Assembly: GCA_025331435.1 (NCBI GenBank)
Contig: JAIWNI010000035.1
Span: 62,001 to 126,000, forward strand
Reading direction: 5' to 3'
From: Choanephora cucurbitarum
Taxonomy: Eukaryota > Mucoromycota > Mucoromycetes > Mucorales > Choanephoraceae
DNA length: 64,000 bases
The notes beneath the pieces are model-generated. The model did no database searches. It was not told where the DNA came from and worked only from the letters and a program-made list of their open reading frames with translations. Position numbers and translations under genes: made by a program. Shown one piece after another: positions 1 to 11,714 of this stretch (the stretch's first letter is position 1; the number at the start of each line of letters is the position of its first letter).

Positions 1-164
1 GAAGCTGATGGCAAGTTTACATTGTTTTGAATGCGATTGAAAGCATTCTGGATCGTTTGCTAACTACTGTCAAAACCTCTGGTGACAGAAAATCTACCGG
101 TGCTAAACTTTCTAGCAGAACTTTTAGATATCTCGTGCTTTTGATTGCTTTTTATAATTGGTAA
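1..164 (+). CDS. 3' end of an unidentified gene (partial)
   Basis: A frame stays open from about base 9 to a TAA at 162-164 and reads like protein: an acidic/hydrophobic start, a basic Ser/Thr-rich middle, then a hydrophobic stretch (FRYLVLLIAFYNW) that could be a C-terminal membrane anchor. In-frame stops before base 9 mean an acceptor lies near the window edge, for example CAAG at 12-15. A possible short intron (161-192) would replace the last residue with a few others. I do not recognise the family. TRAPPC11 starts 290 bases downstream on the same strand. Confidence 0.4.
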
Positions 165-454
165 CAGAAAGTCTAAATGCATTCTCTTTCAGCAATACAA
201 GAAATCAGTATATCTGAAGTAGAAATTTCAAAAACAGGTGTCAATGAGAAGAATGATTGGTTGGTTTCAGCCAATCGATTCTGTTAATAACACAGGAGTT
301 TTCCCTCAGGCATGTCAGGTCCACCGCCTTTTGGCGTTGGAACGACTGTATAACGCCCAAGATCAAAGCGCAACTTCAATTGTTTTCAGTGCTCCGCAAA
401 TACAAAAAATCCTCAAAGTTGAAGTCTTTATTTTTTCTATCACTAAAGAAAGAT

Positions 455-3400
455 ATGCTTACTTACCCACCAGAGTATCTTGCTCATCCTGTACCTGTTA
501 TGGCCGTCTATGGTCTATCAGATAAGGAAGAGTCTCCTCTTGTGGATGTAGGCGACTCGGCAACAACACGGTCTGGCCCTTCTAGTTCTTTGCTTGACTT
601 ACTTACCAGCAAGTCAGACTATTCTGTCTATGAGGCAACTCGCTTTCTAGGTAACAATCAGATAGCACCACCTTTTCGAGTTATCAATGTACCCAAAGTA
701 AGATTCTTTTGTCATCCATACCATCTTTCTTTTTTTATTAAAGACAAACAACTGCGATTAGGATTACATGTTGCCACAAAAACCAACGCCTTCAACACCT
801 AATTTACCACCTCCTCATTCCAACCTATCGCCCTTATCCAACGACTCACCTCTTTATCCTGATGGCATTATGACACCTCTTTGGATCAAAAAACATCTAT
901 ATCTACCTAGTGCAGTAGTCGGATTCTATGATATGTTTGCAGGCAGCCAAGCTAAACGCGAAACAGGGCCTTTAGCTTCTCAAGTGCTTATTGATCCTCT
1001 TGATAGAGAACATGACATGCAGTTAGCAGCCGAAATAAACAACCGCAGGTAAGGAAAAGATGCGAAAAAAGTGGAATAGACACTTACCCCTCGAGACACA
1101 TTCTATAGGAAGTATTTTCAAGAGAAAGGTGTTCGGTTTGCCGCTGTTGTCATGTTGAAACAACGACCCATTGGTGAGTTATACTGTTGATTAGTTTTCA
1201 CACAGGCAGAACTCACATATTCGTTCTTATTTCCGTCTAGATCAGTCTATTGAAGAGCGCCTCTCGTTAATTCGAAAACAATGTGGATTGGATGCCAAAA
1301 CCTCCTTCTTTGCTTTCGTACCAGGTTCACCTACCGAAAATCAAGAATTTGTTCATGCGTAAGGCGATTCTGTTTGACAGAATAAGAAAAAAGAAGAACA
1401 ATAGATCAGCAATGTATTAACTCTATAGTTGGGAGAGAATAGGCTTTACCGTGCATTATACGATCCAGCCTTACAGTTCTATACAAATCGACTTAAGAAG
1501 ATCCGCAAGAAAAAATCTAAATTGCCTTCTCCTTCTACTGTGCCAAGACAGCATGATTTATCCACCAATGAGCCACAACCGTTATCAGTTTCTGGTTGGA
1601 TGTTGCGTTACGACCTAAAAGCAGCATTCTTTCAAGAAACAAAGCAAGACATGGACGGCGCACTTAAGTAAGAATTGATTTGAGCAATGAGAGCAAAAAA
1701 AGGAGGAAGTATAGCAATATTAAATTGACTATCTAGATTGTACGAGGCTGTCTATAGTCAACTAGCAGATATGCTAGCACCCACAATGGGCCATCACTTG
1801 GCAATCCATGGTAAACGCTGGCTAGAAGCACGCACATTAGTTGATTGTATCAACGTCAAGATTTGTCGACTTCAACTTTACATGAATGAACCTACCGCTG
1901 CCTTGAGTCAGTTGAATGGACATCTGCATATGTTTCAATCCTATTCGCCTACATGGGGTATGAGTGAACATACATTTGAATACTGGGCCTGGCTATCAAA
2001 ACAGTAAGGATGGTTATTTTTTGTTTTGCTTTGAGCACTCTGCTAAGCATTCTTTTCTATCACAAGATATCGCATATTTGCTGATGTTATTGACGCTGCT
2101 GTTCAGTCAGGCTACAAAATCCCTATGCCTACTTCATATCTATCTGCTTCATCAAACAGTCCTTTACTTAGCGGAAATACACATCCCAGTGGAACCTCAG
2201 GCAACAGTAATTCAGGAGGAGGTATAGGATCAGGAAATGTGGCTTCAGGAGGGATTGGCATTGGAATAGCTAGCCATGTAGGATGCAATCCAGGTGCTAT
2301 CCTTCAACACCCAGGCTTCTATTACCATTTGGCAGCCATGTGTTGTGCAGAGCGTAGACGTCGGTTTATAGAAGCAGAGCGTTCAAACGCATCACCCAAA
2401 TCGACCGCTTTTCAGGCGGAAAAATCAGTAGATCATTCTAGTTTGACAATTGAGCTATTGACTAAGAGTTACGAGCAATTTAAGCGGTATCGTAACAGTC
2501 GTATGACGCTTTACTTGGCTGCTGAAATTGCTGGTACTTACTACGAAACTGGAAAATTTGAGATGGCAGTCAAATTCTTTGAGCGTATCGGCAAAACCTA
2601 TCGTAAAGAAAAGTGGTATATGGTATTGACGTCTATTTTGCGCTGGTCTTTACGTTGTGCAAAGGAGTTGGCTTCTTGGGAAAGAGCTATTGAGTGTCTA
2701 ATCGAATTGATGTCAGATGATCTACCAATGGCAGACAACAAGCGAAATGACACGCAGAAAGAGTTGTTCGATATCCTAGCTTCTCCTGATAAGTCACCAA
2801 AGGAAAAAAAGCATTTGGTCATCCAAATGGATCAGATCAATGCCTTCTTCTCTTGTCAAGTCCAAATGAAGTGTCAAAAGAACTTTGTAGGCACACCTAT
2901 TGAATACCAGGTCTTGATCAAGACGGACAAGACATCTCCTCCTACTCCTATGCGCTTTCAAGCTGTTCGCATCATCTTTAGCGACCCTCAATATAATGTA
3001 GTTTTAAAGGATGCAGCCATAGAAGAAACAACACCTCCTTTGGTTGATTTAATAGACTTCTCGAATCAACTGCATAATATTGTAGATGAAGAGGATGAAC
3101 ATCAAAACTGGCTCACTGCTCAGGCTGACCTAAGAGTATATAAAGGCCAGGTGAAGGCGCTTCAAGGCAGTTTTATACCCAAGGAATGTGGTGACTTGAA
3201 GGTAATGAGAGAAATGTTTAAATGGCAAGCATCATTATTTATCATTTTTGTTCTAGATATTGAGTATCTGCTTTGACTTGATTTCACCATATTGGCATGT
3301 AGAGTTGAGTTACGGAATGGATAAAATAGTTGAAGAACATCCGGCTCCCAGACGAAAATGGCTTCAACCTTCTACTAATGATAAACCTAACTTTAGGATC

Positions 3401-4948
3401 TTAGAAGGGCGTGGCTGCCTCTCAAACGCAACGTGAGTTGTACTCTCTTCTTGCAGATTTGGTTCCTACTGACCCTCATATCTTTTTTTTTATCTGTATA
3501 GCATAATGCAAAAGCCGCCTAGCATCGATATCAAGTTCGAACATTCCGCGCCCGCGCTATTGGATGAGCTTTTCAAGCTAAATGTAATCATCAAAAGCTC
3601 AGAAGATGAGCCTATTGAAGCCACACTGCATGTGGACATGAAGAATACGGAAGGATCGATTGATGAAGATTATGTTACCTTCTCTCCAGAAATAACAGCA
3701 GAAGCAACACAACAGTTTGATATTGGATGTATTCAACCTCATACATCTTTATCTAAAGCAATCTATCTTCATGGCGGTAAAGCTGCAGGCTCTCGATTGA
3801 TACATGTAACAGTAAAATACACGCTTGCAGGAAAAGATAGCTCGCAAATGGTAGAAAAATCTGAGCCTATTCGTATTCCATTCATTGCACCTTTTGATGT
3901 CAATTTCGAACTATGCGCACAAAGTAAAAAACCTCAAATATCCATGTCTCCTAGTCTAGAGCGATCCGAAAGATGGCTACTTGTTGCAGCTATACGATGT
4001 TCCTCCACTTGGGATTTGGATATAAAACATGTTGAGTTACAAAGAGATGAAGTATGGAAAGAGATAGGATGATTGTGTAACTGGTAGATTGCTAAACTCA
4101 ATTCTCATTCCCTTATCACTATTATTCAAATGCTAGACTTTCTCTGATCCTAATACCTCACTCTCTTTGATATCACGAATAGAAGATTTTGACAACCAGA
4201 GTAAGTCACCCTGTAGAAAAAGAAAAAAGTGACTGAGGCAACAGCTAATGAGATGCATCTATAGCTTGGAATACAGGGCATGTATATAATGCCAACTATC
4301 TCTTTCAACTCAGCACATTGGATATCACCGAACAACAGTCCTCAGCACCCACAGGTAGTATTGTTATTGAGTGGAAGAGGTAAGATATCTAGCTATTACT
4401 ATGTTTCTCTAGGGAGGGCCTCTACTAATCAATAGAACAGATCTAACCATAACACACAGGAAGAGAACAAGCCCGTGTACTATAAGACCTTACTTGTTTC
4501 ACCTGCTATTCAATTCCAACAACAATGCTTAAACATTTTAGCCAATATACCATCCGAGATTTATCTTGGTGAACCATTTACCTTGACATATACTATAGAC
4601 AATCCAACTCCTCGACTTGCCGACTACAACGCATCTATCGAATTAAGTGAAGCCTTTGTGTTCTCTGGTTATAAGCAATTTAAGGGTCGAGTGCTACCTT
4701 TCTCGAAAATGGTGTATCAATACACATGCTATCCTTTGTTGGCTGGTAAGGTTAAGTTACCTAGACTCAAGGTATTGGCATCACAGCAATACACTGGTGA
4801 AAGAGAAGTTCCTGTTGAAGCTGTTGGAAGTGGCTTGTCAATTACATTCGACAATGAGCTACATCAAAGGCAAACAAGCAGCCCCCCTTCCACTTCAGAT
4901 CAATCGCAGCCCTTATTAGCTTTCGTCAATGCCAAAAGATATTTCTGA
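455..4948 (+). CDS. TRAPPC11: TRAPP complex subunit 11 (foie gras / gryzun domains)
   Basis: Subunit of the TRAPP tethering complex that acts at ER-to-Golgi and Golgi traffic. About a dozen exons. Exon ends I could place: 455-697, 744-1048, 1109-1173, 1241-1358, 1429-1667, 1737-2003, 2067-3201, 3257-3432, 3502-4051, 4137-4200, 4314-4380, about 4460-4948. The phase across the last junction did not resolve cleanly. Family landmarks appear in order: 'FYDMFAG' after 'IKKHLYLPSAVVG', 'AAFFQETKQDMDGALK', the foie gras segment with 'FEYWAWLSKQ', 'GFYYHLAAMCCAERR', 'MAVKFFERIGKTYRKEKWY', and the gryzun C-terminus with 'FVFSGYKQFKGRVLP' and 'YPLLAGKVKLP'. A Ser/Gly-rich insert lies at 2143-2290. The start is the first ATG after stops in the leader. 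Budding yeast lacks this full-length subunit. Confidence 0.9.
2143..2290 (+). repeat. Ser/Gly-rich low-complexity insert in TRAPPC11
   Basis: The coding sequence here gives a run of Ser, Asn, Gly and Thr including 'GNSNSGGGIGSGNVASGG', set between the foie gras segment and the conserved GFYYHLAAMC block. It is likely a flexible loop. Confidence 0.7.
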
Positions 4949-5437
4949 TTTTGAATCAAATTAAATGTACCTATAGTATTGTTTTCCTCCTTTTTTTAAA
5001 GTATTGCCGCCACTAATCGCCACACAAAGTTTTACAAATAGCGCCACAGTAATGATCTTCGTTTGTTCCAAACATGTTTTTCTTATCTATAAAAAGCTAC
5101 AATATTGTCTATCTTGTCATGTTCTATAGATATTTGAATACAAGATGAAACTATCTTGAGAGGCGTCTACTTGGATTTTCCAAACTAAAGCTATAGAGAC
5201 AAAGTTGCTTGTTTTTGTGATGCTCAAAGTCGCACGTGATGATCGTTTCTTAAAACAAGCAGGTGAGATTTTAAACACTATCAAGCATATATGTTTTATT
5301 CAAAACATGAATTGGAGGTCCGTTCAAGGCTTTTTGTCGTAACTTATCCATTTAGTTTTTTTTTTCTCTTTTTTCTTCTCTTTTTTCTTCTCTTTTTTCT
5401 TCTCTTTTCTCTAATACCTGTAACAACAATAACCATA
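4949..5437 (+). promoter_or_regulatory. TRAPPC11-CUE5 intergenic region with pyrimidine repeat leader
   Basis: No gene seen. It holds the TRAPPC11 3' end and the leader of the next gene. Just before the ATG at 5438 is a pyrimidine tract (about 5355-5413) built from a repeated 12-base unit, TTTTTTCTTCTC. Such tracts are common in fungal core promoters and leaders; the role is inferred. Confidence 0.5.
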
Positions 5438-7246
5438 ATGTCAGAACATAAACCTAATCAGATAGATACTACTAGAGCTCAAGAGCAGCAAGCTTCGAAT
5501 ATATCTGGAAATGAAGCAACAGCACCACCACTCAGTCCTCCTCTAAAAGGCAATGTGGACATTTTAAAGGAAGCTTTTCCAGAAACCGATACAGAAGTAA
5601 TAGAAGCAGTACTTCAAGCACAAAACGATAACATTGAAAGCTCTTTCGAGATGTTGCTCGGTATGTCTGACCCTAGCTACAAAGCAACCGAAGCGACGCC
5701 TCTTATGCCACCACGTCCACAGAACGAGGCACCTTATGCTTACTGGCAAAGACAAGAGCAGCAGCATACAGAACAGCCTATCAGTGTAGAGGAGCAAATG
5801 CGTTTGGATGAAGCCTATGCTAAACAACTATTCGAAGAAGACAGAAGACATTCTGAGCAACGTAAGTTATTTATCAAGTCAAAAGAAAATAGATTACACA
5901 TGTGTTTTGACCATCTTAATTAAGGACGTCAGCAACAGCACCAAAATCAACAGTACAATAACCGAAATAACGAAGAGGACTCATTATTTAATTTCCAAGG
6001 TAAAGAGAGGAATATAATATCAAAGAATGTGGCTTAATGTATATTATTATTAGAGGAACTGCCTATCATTAAAGAAAAGATGAAAGAAGCAGGCAATGGT
6101 AAGAAGAAACAAAAGAAAAAGGATATGTAAGTTGACACATTACACTGAACTTGTTTGCCTCATGTTATTCCAGCTGCCAAAAAGAAAGTACTCGATTTCT
6201 ATAATCAACTCAAGGCGAACACACAAAAAAACATGGGCTCCTATCAGCAAGACTCTGCAGGCAACTCATCTATGCCTACTACCAATGCTCAATACAGAGG
6301 TCTACCCAGCGATGACGGTGATGATCTTTTGACTGGAGATATTTCAGCACTCCATTTATCTGATTACGATGTGTATGCCCAAACAGGACAAAGGCAGCGC
6401 CAATTTGAAGAAAAGAAATACAGAAATAGCCAGTTGGAAGAGCATGGTATTTAATTATTGAGGCAAAGAAAGAAAGGATATGAAACTAATCTGATAAATC
6501 AAACATTGTAGATGCAAATATTCTTCATGTCAATCCTCCTGTCACTGAAACAGATCATTTACCAACAAAAATTCAAACATCTACACCTGATATTCAGTTG
6601 AAGGCTGATGAAGATTTTGCTAGACAGCTGGCTGAAGAAGAGCAACAACAAATGAGAGGTAAGTTTCTATCACTAAAATAAGAGATGAATTCGTATACAA
6701 GCTGACTTTATGTTTGACTTCAAAAAGAAAGAAGATCAAGACAATCCTCAGCTAATAATGATTTGACTACACCTGTGTACAACAAAAAGCCAGCTAGCCC
6801 TACCGTAGTGATAGCACCTAGATCTCCTCTTGAACTGGGTGATTCTGACTATGAAGGTAACAAGTTAGACTACTCATTCAATTGAACGAAAAAGAGAATT
6901 AATTCATCTATTCAAGATGTGGGTTTAACGGCAGCACCTTCTCGTCCTATAACATCAGGCAATCAACGTGAATCAGATAAAAACAAGAACAGTGACACAC
7001 TTGTTCCCTATATCATTGGTGATGATGACGATGATGACGACGATAATGAGTCAGGCGTAACTAGTCTAGTTGGCGTCAAGGAAGAGCATAAAAAAGAAGG
7101 TAAGGCACAATAGATAAAAAAAAATAAAGCTATTAGAAGAATTCATTGATTTTGTTGAACAAGGAGAAGACAATGTTGTCAGCAAGCCTCACCTGGTTGA
7201 GCAGCAGGAACAAAAAGATGATCATCATGACAATACCAAAGCATAA
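5438..7246 (+). CDS. CUE5: CUE-domain ubiquitin-binding protein, Cue5/TOLLIP-like
   Basis: Likely a cytosolic adaptor that binds ubiquitin and, as in yeast Cue5 and animal Tollip, may link ubiquitinated cargo to autophagy. About eight short exons; the first runs from ATG 5438 to a GTAAGT donor at 5862. The CUE domain lies at about residues 35-75: 'VDILKEAFPETDTEVIEAVL' followed by 'NIESSFEMLLGMSDP'. Next come the proline patch 'LMPPRPQNEAPYAYW' and a Cue5-type helix 'EEQMRLDEAYAKQLFEED', partly repeated later as 'ADEDFARQLAEEEQQQMR'. The C-terminal part has an Asp run (7019-7047) and acidic exons. I see no certain Atg8-interacting motif. It ends 66 bases from the convergent F-box gene. I preferred ATG 5438 to an upstream in-frame ATG at 5291 because the intervening frame is the pyrimidine tract. 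Confidence 0.82.
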
Positions 7247-7312
7247 ATCAATAACAATAAAGACCCATTTTTTGTTATACTTGCATTTCCTCTTTGTTTT
7301 ATTGTTGTCCAT

Positions 7313-9154
7313 TTAGTAATACATTTTATAGCTCTCTTCATACAATCTAGCCTCAAACTCATCTTGGTAAAACTTAGGAATAGCATGGGCCAATTTGAGA
7401 TCGAAGAAATTGGATTTACCTGGACGATGCGAGTCCTTATGCCGTTTTGTTTCAATACGCTCAGTGTCATATTCGTCTCCAGCACGTTGAACTTCTAACC
7501 ATCTTTCCGGTTCGCCTTCAACCTGCAGATATATTCTATCAAATGACCAAAGGTAGATGTCCAAAGTAGCTAATTGGCTATGATTACGCAAATCAAGAGC
7601 AAGGATGTGATCAGAAGAATATGTATCGCCATGAATATGCAAATGATGTAGTTGCGTGCATGACTCAGAAATCAAATCCATCAAGGACTGACAACTATTG
7701 TCCTTATCCGCATCTAGTGTCACATTTAGGAGCGAAAGCTTTCGAACCAAAGAAGAAAAGCACTCTGTCCTGCTTGTTCTATAAACAAAACAATCTTTTA
7801 TGCACAGTTTTTCGAGATGTTGATGTTCTGATAAGACAAGGTCCAGTGGTACTCTAAATGCAGTCTGCTCTTGATCATCATGACTCTCTTCGACATTGGT
7901 ATCTTCGATGTTGATATGAGTCAGATAAGTAAACTGAGATAGACGCCTAGAAATATCCGTCCATTTATGTGTAACCGTCTCAATACTGATATGCTTGACT
8001 GTATGTCTAAAGTGGGAATTTGCAATTACATCGAAACTCGATATACTCTCATCATCATCTGAGCAAAGCACAAACTCCTTCAGTTGAAATTGTTTGCAAT
8101 GAAGGTCAAACGCCTTGTAGGCGTCAAGTGTGAAGGGATAAATATTAGTTTTCAAGTGCATGAGTTGAGGGCAGCTGGAAGCCAGGCGTTCAAGAGCCGA
8201 AGGATTGTTGGTTTGAATAATATTGCTCCGTACAGTATATAGTTGTTGTTCTAGACAAGTCAAATCCGTTAAATTAGGGTATTTGTAACTGATATAACTG
8301 AATAAAGATAGACTATGAGAAACTTTAACATCAATGAAAGAGACTTTTGTCATTGAAGGAGCTGAAATTTGCCGGTGTCCTTCAGGAAGTACTCCAAGAG
8401 ATTCACCAGACTCTTCTAGAAAGATATCCAATGTTGATTTGTACAAGGTAAGTGATTCTAATTTAGTGCAGCACTTGTGTAATGTATCGAGTTCTGGTCG
8501 GCTAATATAGACAAACATAAGAAAAATCTGTTGCAATTGTGGCGCATTGATAAGAGCTATTACTAGTCTCTGGGTTGCAAAGCTTACAAGAGAAGGGTGA
8601 ATAAGAGCAAAATTAAGCCAAATGCTATGTAAATTGTTGAATGGTGTGGTTGACGCAAAAAGAATCGAACTAGTGTACATTTTAGGGCTAGTCTCTGATA
8701 TGGTCTTGAGTTGAGTCCAATAGGAATGTTCACGCAACATGTCTTCTAACTGTGGACTCAAGAATTCTATACTTGCAGTATTCCTTTCGGACCGAGTTGC
8801 ATATTTACGAGAGCCTGGTGTATGCGAGAAAATGCCAGTAGGTTGAAAAAAGAGTTCTATATGTTGAGTTTCTGTGAACAATAGAGCTTGATCTACAATC
8901 AGCTGCTGAGGTAGATGGCCCGCCTTATTGATGCTTATTCGTTTAACTCTACGCAGCAATTCTTTGTGTGTTGAGAAATATCGCATAGCTGTTTCAAGCT
9001 GGCGATCGCTTTGACATTGAAGGGTCTCAAGCAAGACACCTGTTCTATCTAATATATATTTCCAGCGCTTACAGACTAGACTGCATTGAAGACAATCTAA
9101 ATGACCAAGCAAAGAAAACACATAACAGGATAGTTCTTGAGGTAGCTTTTCCAT
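7313..9154 (-). CDS. F-box protein with leucine-rich C-terminal region
   Basis: Probable substrate adaptor of an SCF ubiquitin ligase. Uninterrupted 613-codon gene. The N-terminal F-box is plain at residues 1-35: 'MEKLPQELSCYVFSLL' and 'CSLVCKRWKYIL'. The remainder has loosely spaced Leu/Cys-rich segments ('CTKLESLTLYKSTLD', 'CPQLMHLKTNIYPF', 'CTQLHHLHIHGD') that look like degenerate leucine-rich repeats, typical of the expanded F-box/LRR families of mucoralean fungi. The substrate cannot be inferred. It is convergent with the CUE5 gene and shares its short 3' spacer. Confidence 0.85.
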   Translation of the reverse strand: MEKLPQELSCYVFSLLGHLDCLQCSLVCKRWKYILDRTGVLLETLQCQSDRQLETAMRYFSTHKELLRRVKRISINKAGHLPQQLIVDQALLFTETQHIELFFQPTGIFSHTPGSRKYATRSERNTASIEFLSPQLEDMLREHSYWTQLKTISETSPKMYTSSILFASTTPFNNLHSIWLNFALIHPSLVSFATQRLVIALINAPQLQQIFLMFVYISRPELDTLHKCCTKLESLTLYKSTLDIFLEESGESLGVLPEGHRQISAPSMTKVSFIDVKVSHSLSLFSYISYKYPNLTDLTCLEQQLYTVRSNIIQTNNPSALERLASSCPQLMHLKTNIYPFTLDAYKAFDLHCKQFQLKEFVLCSDDDESISSFDVIANSHFRHTVKHISIETVTHKWTDISRRLSQFTYLTHINIEDTNVEESHDDQEQTAFRVPLDLVLSEHQHLEKLCIKDCFVYRTSRTECFSSLVRKLSLLNVTLDADKDNSCQSLMDLISESCTQLHHLHIHGDTYSSDHILALDLRNHSQLATLDIYLWSFDRIYLQVEGEPERWLEVQRAGDEYDTERIETKRHKDSHRPGKSNFFDLKLAHAIPKFYQDEFEARLYEESYKMYY

Positions 9155-9590
9155 AAGAAAAAAGAAGTCAAAAAAGATTTTATGCAGTCATTCTGGGTGA
9201 GGAGAAAAATGCGGACATGCCTAATAGCATCAAGCGCTAAATTGGTTGGATTTACGAAGCCATCAAATCCTGCCTTTCAAGCAATATCTTGGCCATTCAT
9301 GTTAGAGAAGACATTTGGCGCCTTGAGTAAAAAAAAAAAGAAGATAGCAAACACAAAATCACTATATCAATTTACTTTTCAAAGTTATAATTGCTGATCA
9401 AAAGTCGAGCGTCGTTTTCTAACAAACATGTCAAGTCAGCAAGAGATATAAGAAGAAAGAGAATACTCCAAGTTGATTTTTGAGTTAGAGGGATATGCAA
9501 ACATGAAGTTTATTTTCAACACAATAAAAAAAAAAGAAAATATCTTAATACAAATACATCGTATTCCTTTCAAAAAGCGAAAGGAGCTAC
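9155..9590. other. Intergenic: F-box promoter and OLA1 3' flank
   Basis: No gene seen. It contains the upstream region of the minus-strand F-box gene and the 3' flank of OLA1. A poly-A stretch near 9530 lies just past the OLA1 stop. Confidence 0.5.
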
Positions 9591-10948
9591 TTATTTCTTC
9601 TTAGCAGCAGGGGCAGTAACGTTGAACTTGAAGTAGATAATATCACCATCTTCAACAACATATTCCTTACCCTTTTGCATGTATTTACCAGCAGCCTTGA
9701 CGGCATTTTCTGAACCCAATTCCTTCAAAGCATCGTACTTCATAACTTCAGCCATAATAAAACCACGTTCGAAATCAGAGTGAATAACACCAGCGGCACC
9801 AGGAGCCTTAGTGTTCTTACGAATAGTCCAAGCTCTAACTTCATCGGGACCACCAGTGAAATAGTAGATCAATTGGAGAGCGGCATAACCTTGAACAATA
9901 ATCTTAGGCAAGACAGAGGGGGCACCAGTTTCCTTTTGAATGGCTTCCTTCTCTTCAGGAGTAGAGAGAGTAAGACGGTATTCGTAAGAACCAGAGTAAG
10001 GGATCATGATGTCACCAGGAGAGTTGGTATCAATCCATTGCTTGATCTTAGGAAGCCACTTGTTCTTCTTACGAATAAAGTCCTTTTCACTCAAATTAGC
10101 AAGGTAGATGACAGGCTTAGCAGTAATAAGGTGAAGACCGTTGATGACTTCAATTTCCTTGTTGGTCCAAGTACCATGACGAACATCCTTACCACTTTGA
10201 ACATATTCGTAAACCTTTTGCACAATGGCAGCTTCTTCTTTTCTAGCCTTATCTTGAGCGTTACCACCGTGACCAAGACGCTTGACGGCAGTGTTCAATT
10301 CGTTGGCTTGCTTGGCAAGGAATTCTTCATCCTTCAAACGCAATTCCTCACGGATAATATCCAAATCACGAACAGGGTCCAACTCACCTTCAACGTGAAT
10401 AACATCGGCTTCATCAAAAGCACGAACAACATGGAAAATGGCGTCGACAGCCTTGATGTGAGACAAGAAAGCGTTACCTAAACCGGCACCAGAGGCAGCA
10501 CCCTTGACAAGACCGGCGATATCAATGACAGTCAACTGAGAAATTAAGACAGTTAAGAATTGCTACTTTATGTTGCAAATGATATGTTACTTACGAAGGC
10601 AGGAATTTCCTTAGCAGGCTTGTAATGTTGACACAACCAATCGAAGCGTTCATCGGGAACAGCAACACGGGATTCTTCAGGGTCTGTAAAAGAAATAAAT
10701 ACATGTTAGCATTAGTTGCTTAATAAGGAAGATCAAAATGTCAAATCGGCGAGAAAAAACAGCATGAACGATTGAAATTTACCAATAGTACAGAAAGGAT
10801 AGTTCTCGGCAGCAGCAGAAGCATTGGTAAGAGCGTTGAAGAAAGTAGACTTTCCGACGTTGGGGAGACCAACGACACCAATCTTCAAGTTGTTGGAGGG
10901 ACGACCGAGCATGGCCTTTTCTTCCTTAACAGCCTTCTTTGGGGGCAT
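9591..10948 (-). CDS. OLA1: Obg-like ATPase 1 (YchF/OLA1 family)
   Basis: Ribosome-associated P-loop NTPase of the TRAFAC class that prefers ATP. Three exons (10948-10783, 10683-10595, 10535-9591) sum to exactly 400 codons, giving 399 residues, close to the usual family length of about 395. G1 is 'GLPNVGKST', followed by '[20 protein letters not shown]'. G3 is in '[21 protein letters not shown]'. The G4 position reads 'NLSEKD', the NxxE form that gives the family its ATP specificity. The C-terminal TGS domain holds '[19 protein letters not shown]' and '[15 protein letters not shown]'. Codon use is strongly biased, as in highly expressed genes. The start lies within a basic MPPKK leader. Confidence 0.96.
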
Positions 10949-11714
10949 AGCTTAAAGCACAACAATATATATATATTAGTTGACTGAATAACTTATATTT
11001 ATAAAAACAACAATAAAGAAAGAAAGCAGGTTTCGAAAGACAGGATTTACTACTCAATCCATGCCTAAAAGCATAAAAGAAAGAAGAGGCAAGTAACTTT
11101 GGTACTTACTGACTAATAGACAAAAGTGTGTAAAGAAATGAACTAAATTTGCCAATCTTTCAAATAGTATAAAAAACTTTGAACGAACGTCATAAAAAGA
11201 GTCACATCGGACATTGGCTGCTCAGGTTTGGTGTCACGGAGTTTTAATAAAGACTTCTGAGCTACTTCAGTAGAAATTGCACTTTTGGGCTCTTTTGTAT
11301 ATTCATCATTAGAATATAGTTTGAGAACAACACATTAATACCGCTTCTTCCAAACTTCCTTTTGTTTTCTCCAAAACTTTCTTCAGTAAATAGTGGCACA
11401 GGGAAATACAACTTCGGTAAAAGTGGCTGCCATTGGTAACCAGATGCGCATTCCATATAACACTACAATCTCGTATTTCAGAGACGCGTGTTAAATAGGT
11501 CTCTGAAGGTCTTTATACCTTTCCTAATTTTGATAATGAGATTGCAAATTACTGGGCCGCTAGTTTAGTAGGCACTTACTGATAGATCTTTCCTGTTCTC
11601 TTTTCCAGCTAAGAGTTGTTACATGGTTTGCAGGCTTCCTTAGACCATTACGACATTGTTGATCAGATCAAACAGGTTGCGTGATAGGGATTTTTCGATG
11701 ACAAGATCAGCTTT
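10949..11714. other. Intergenic: OLA1 promoter side
   Basis: No convincing gene. The first part is the upstream region of minus-strand OLA1. From about 11460 the sequence runs into degraded DNA flanking the LINE-like remnant. Confidence 0.5.

Noticed and set aside
5291..5437. Upstream in-frame ATG for the CUE protein
   Set aside because: The extension translates a pyrimidine tract into Phe/Leu repeats. ATG 5438 has a better context and typical N-terminus.
9780..10481. Plus-strand frame of 233 codons
   Set aside because: Antisense to the conserved third exon of OLA1; same bias effect.
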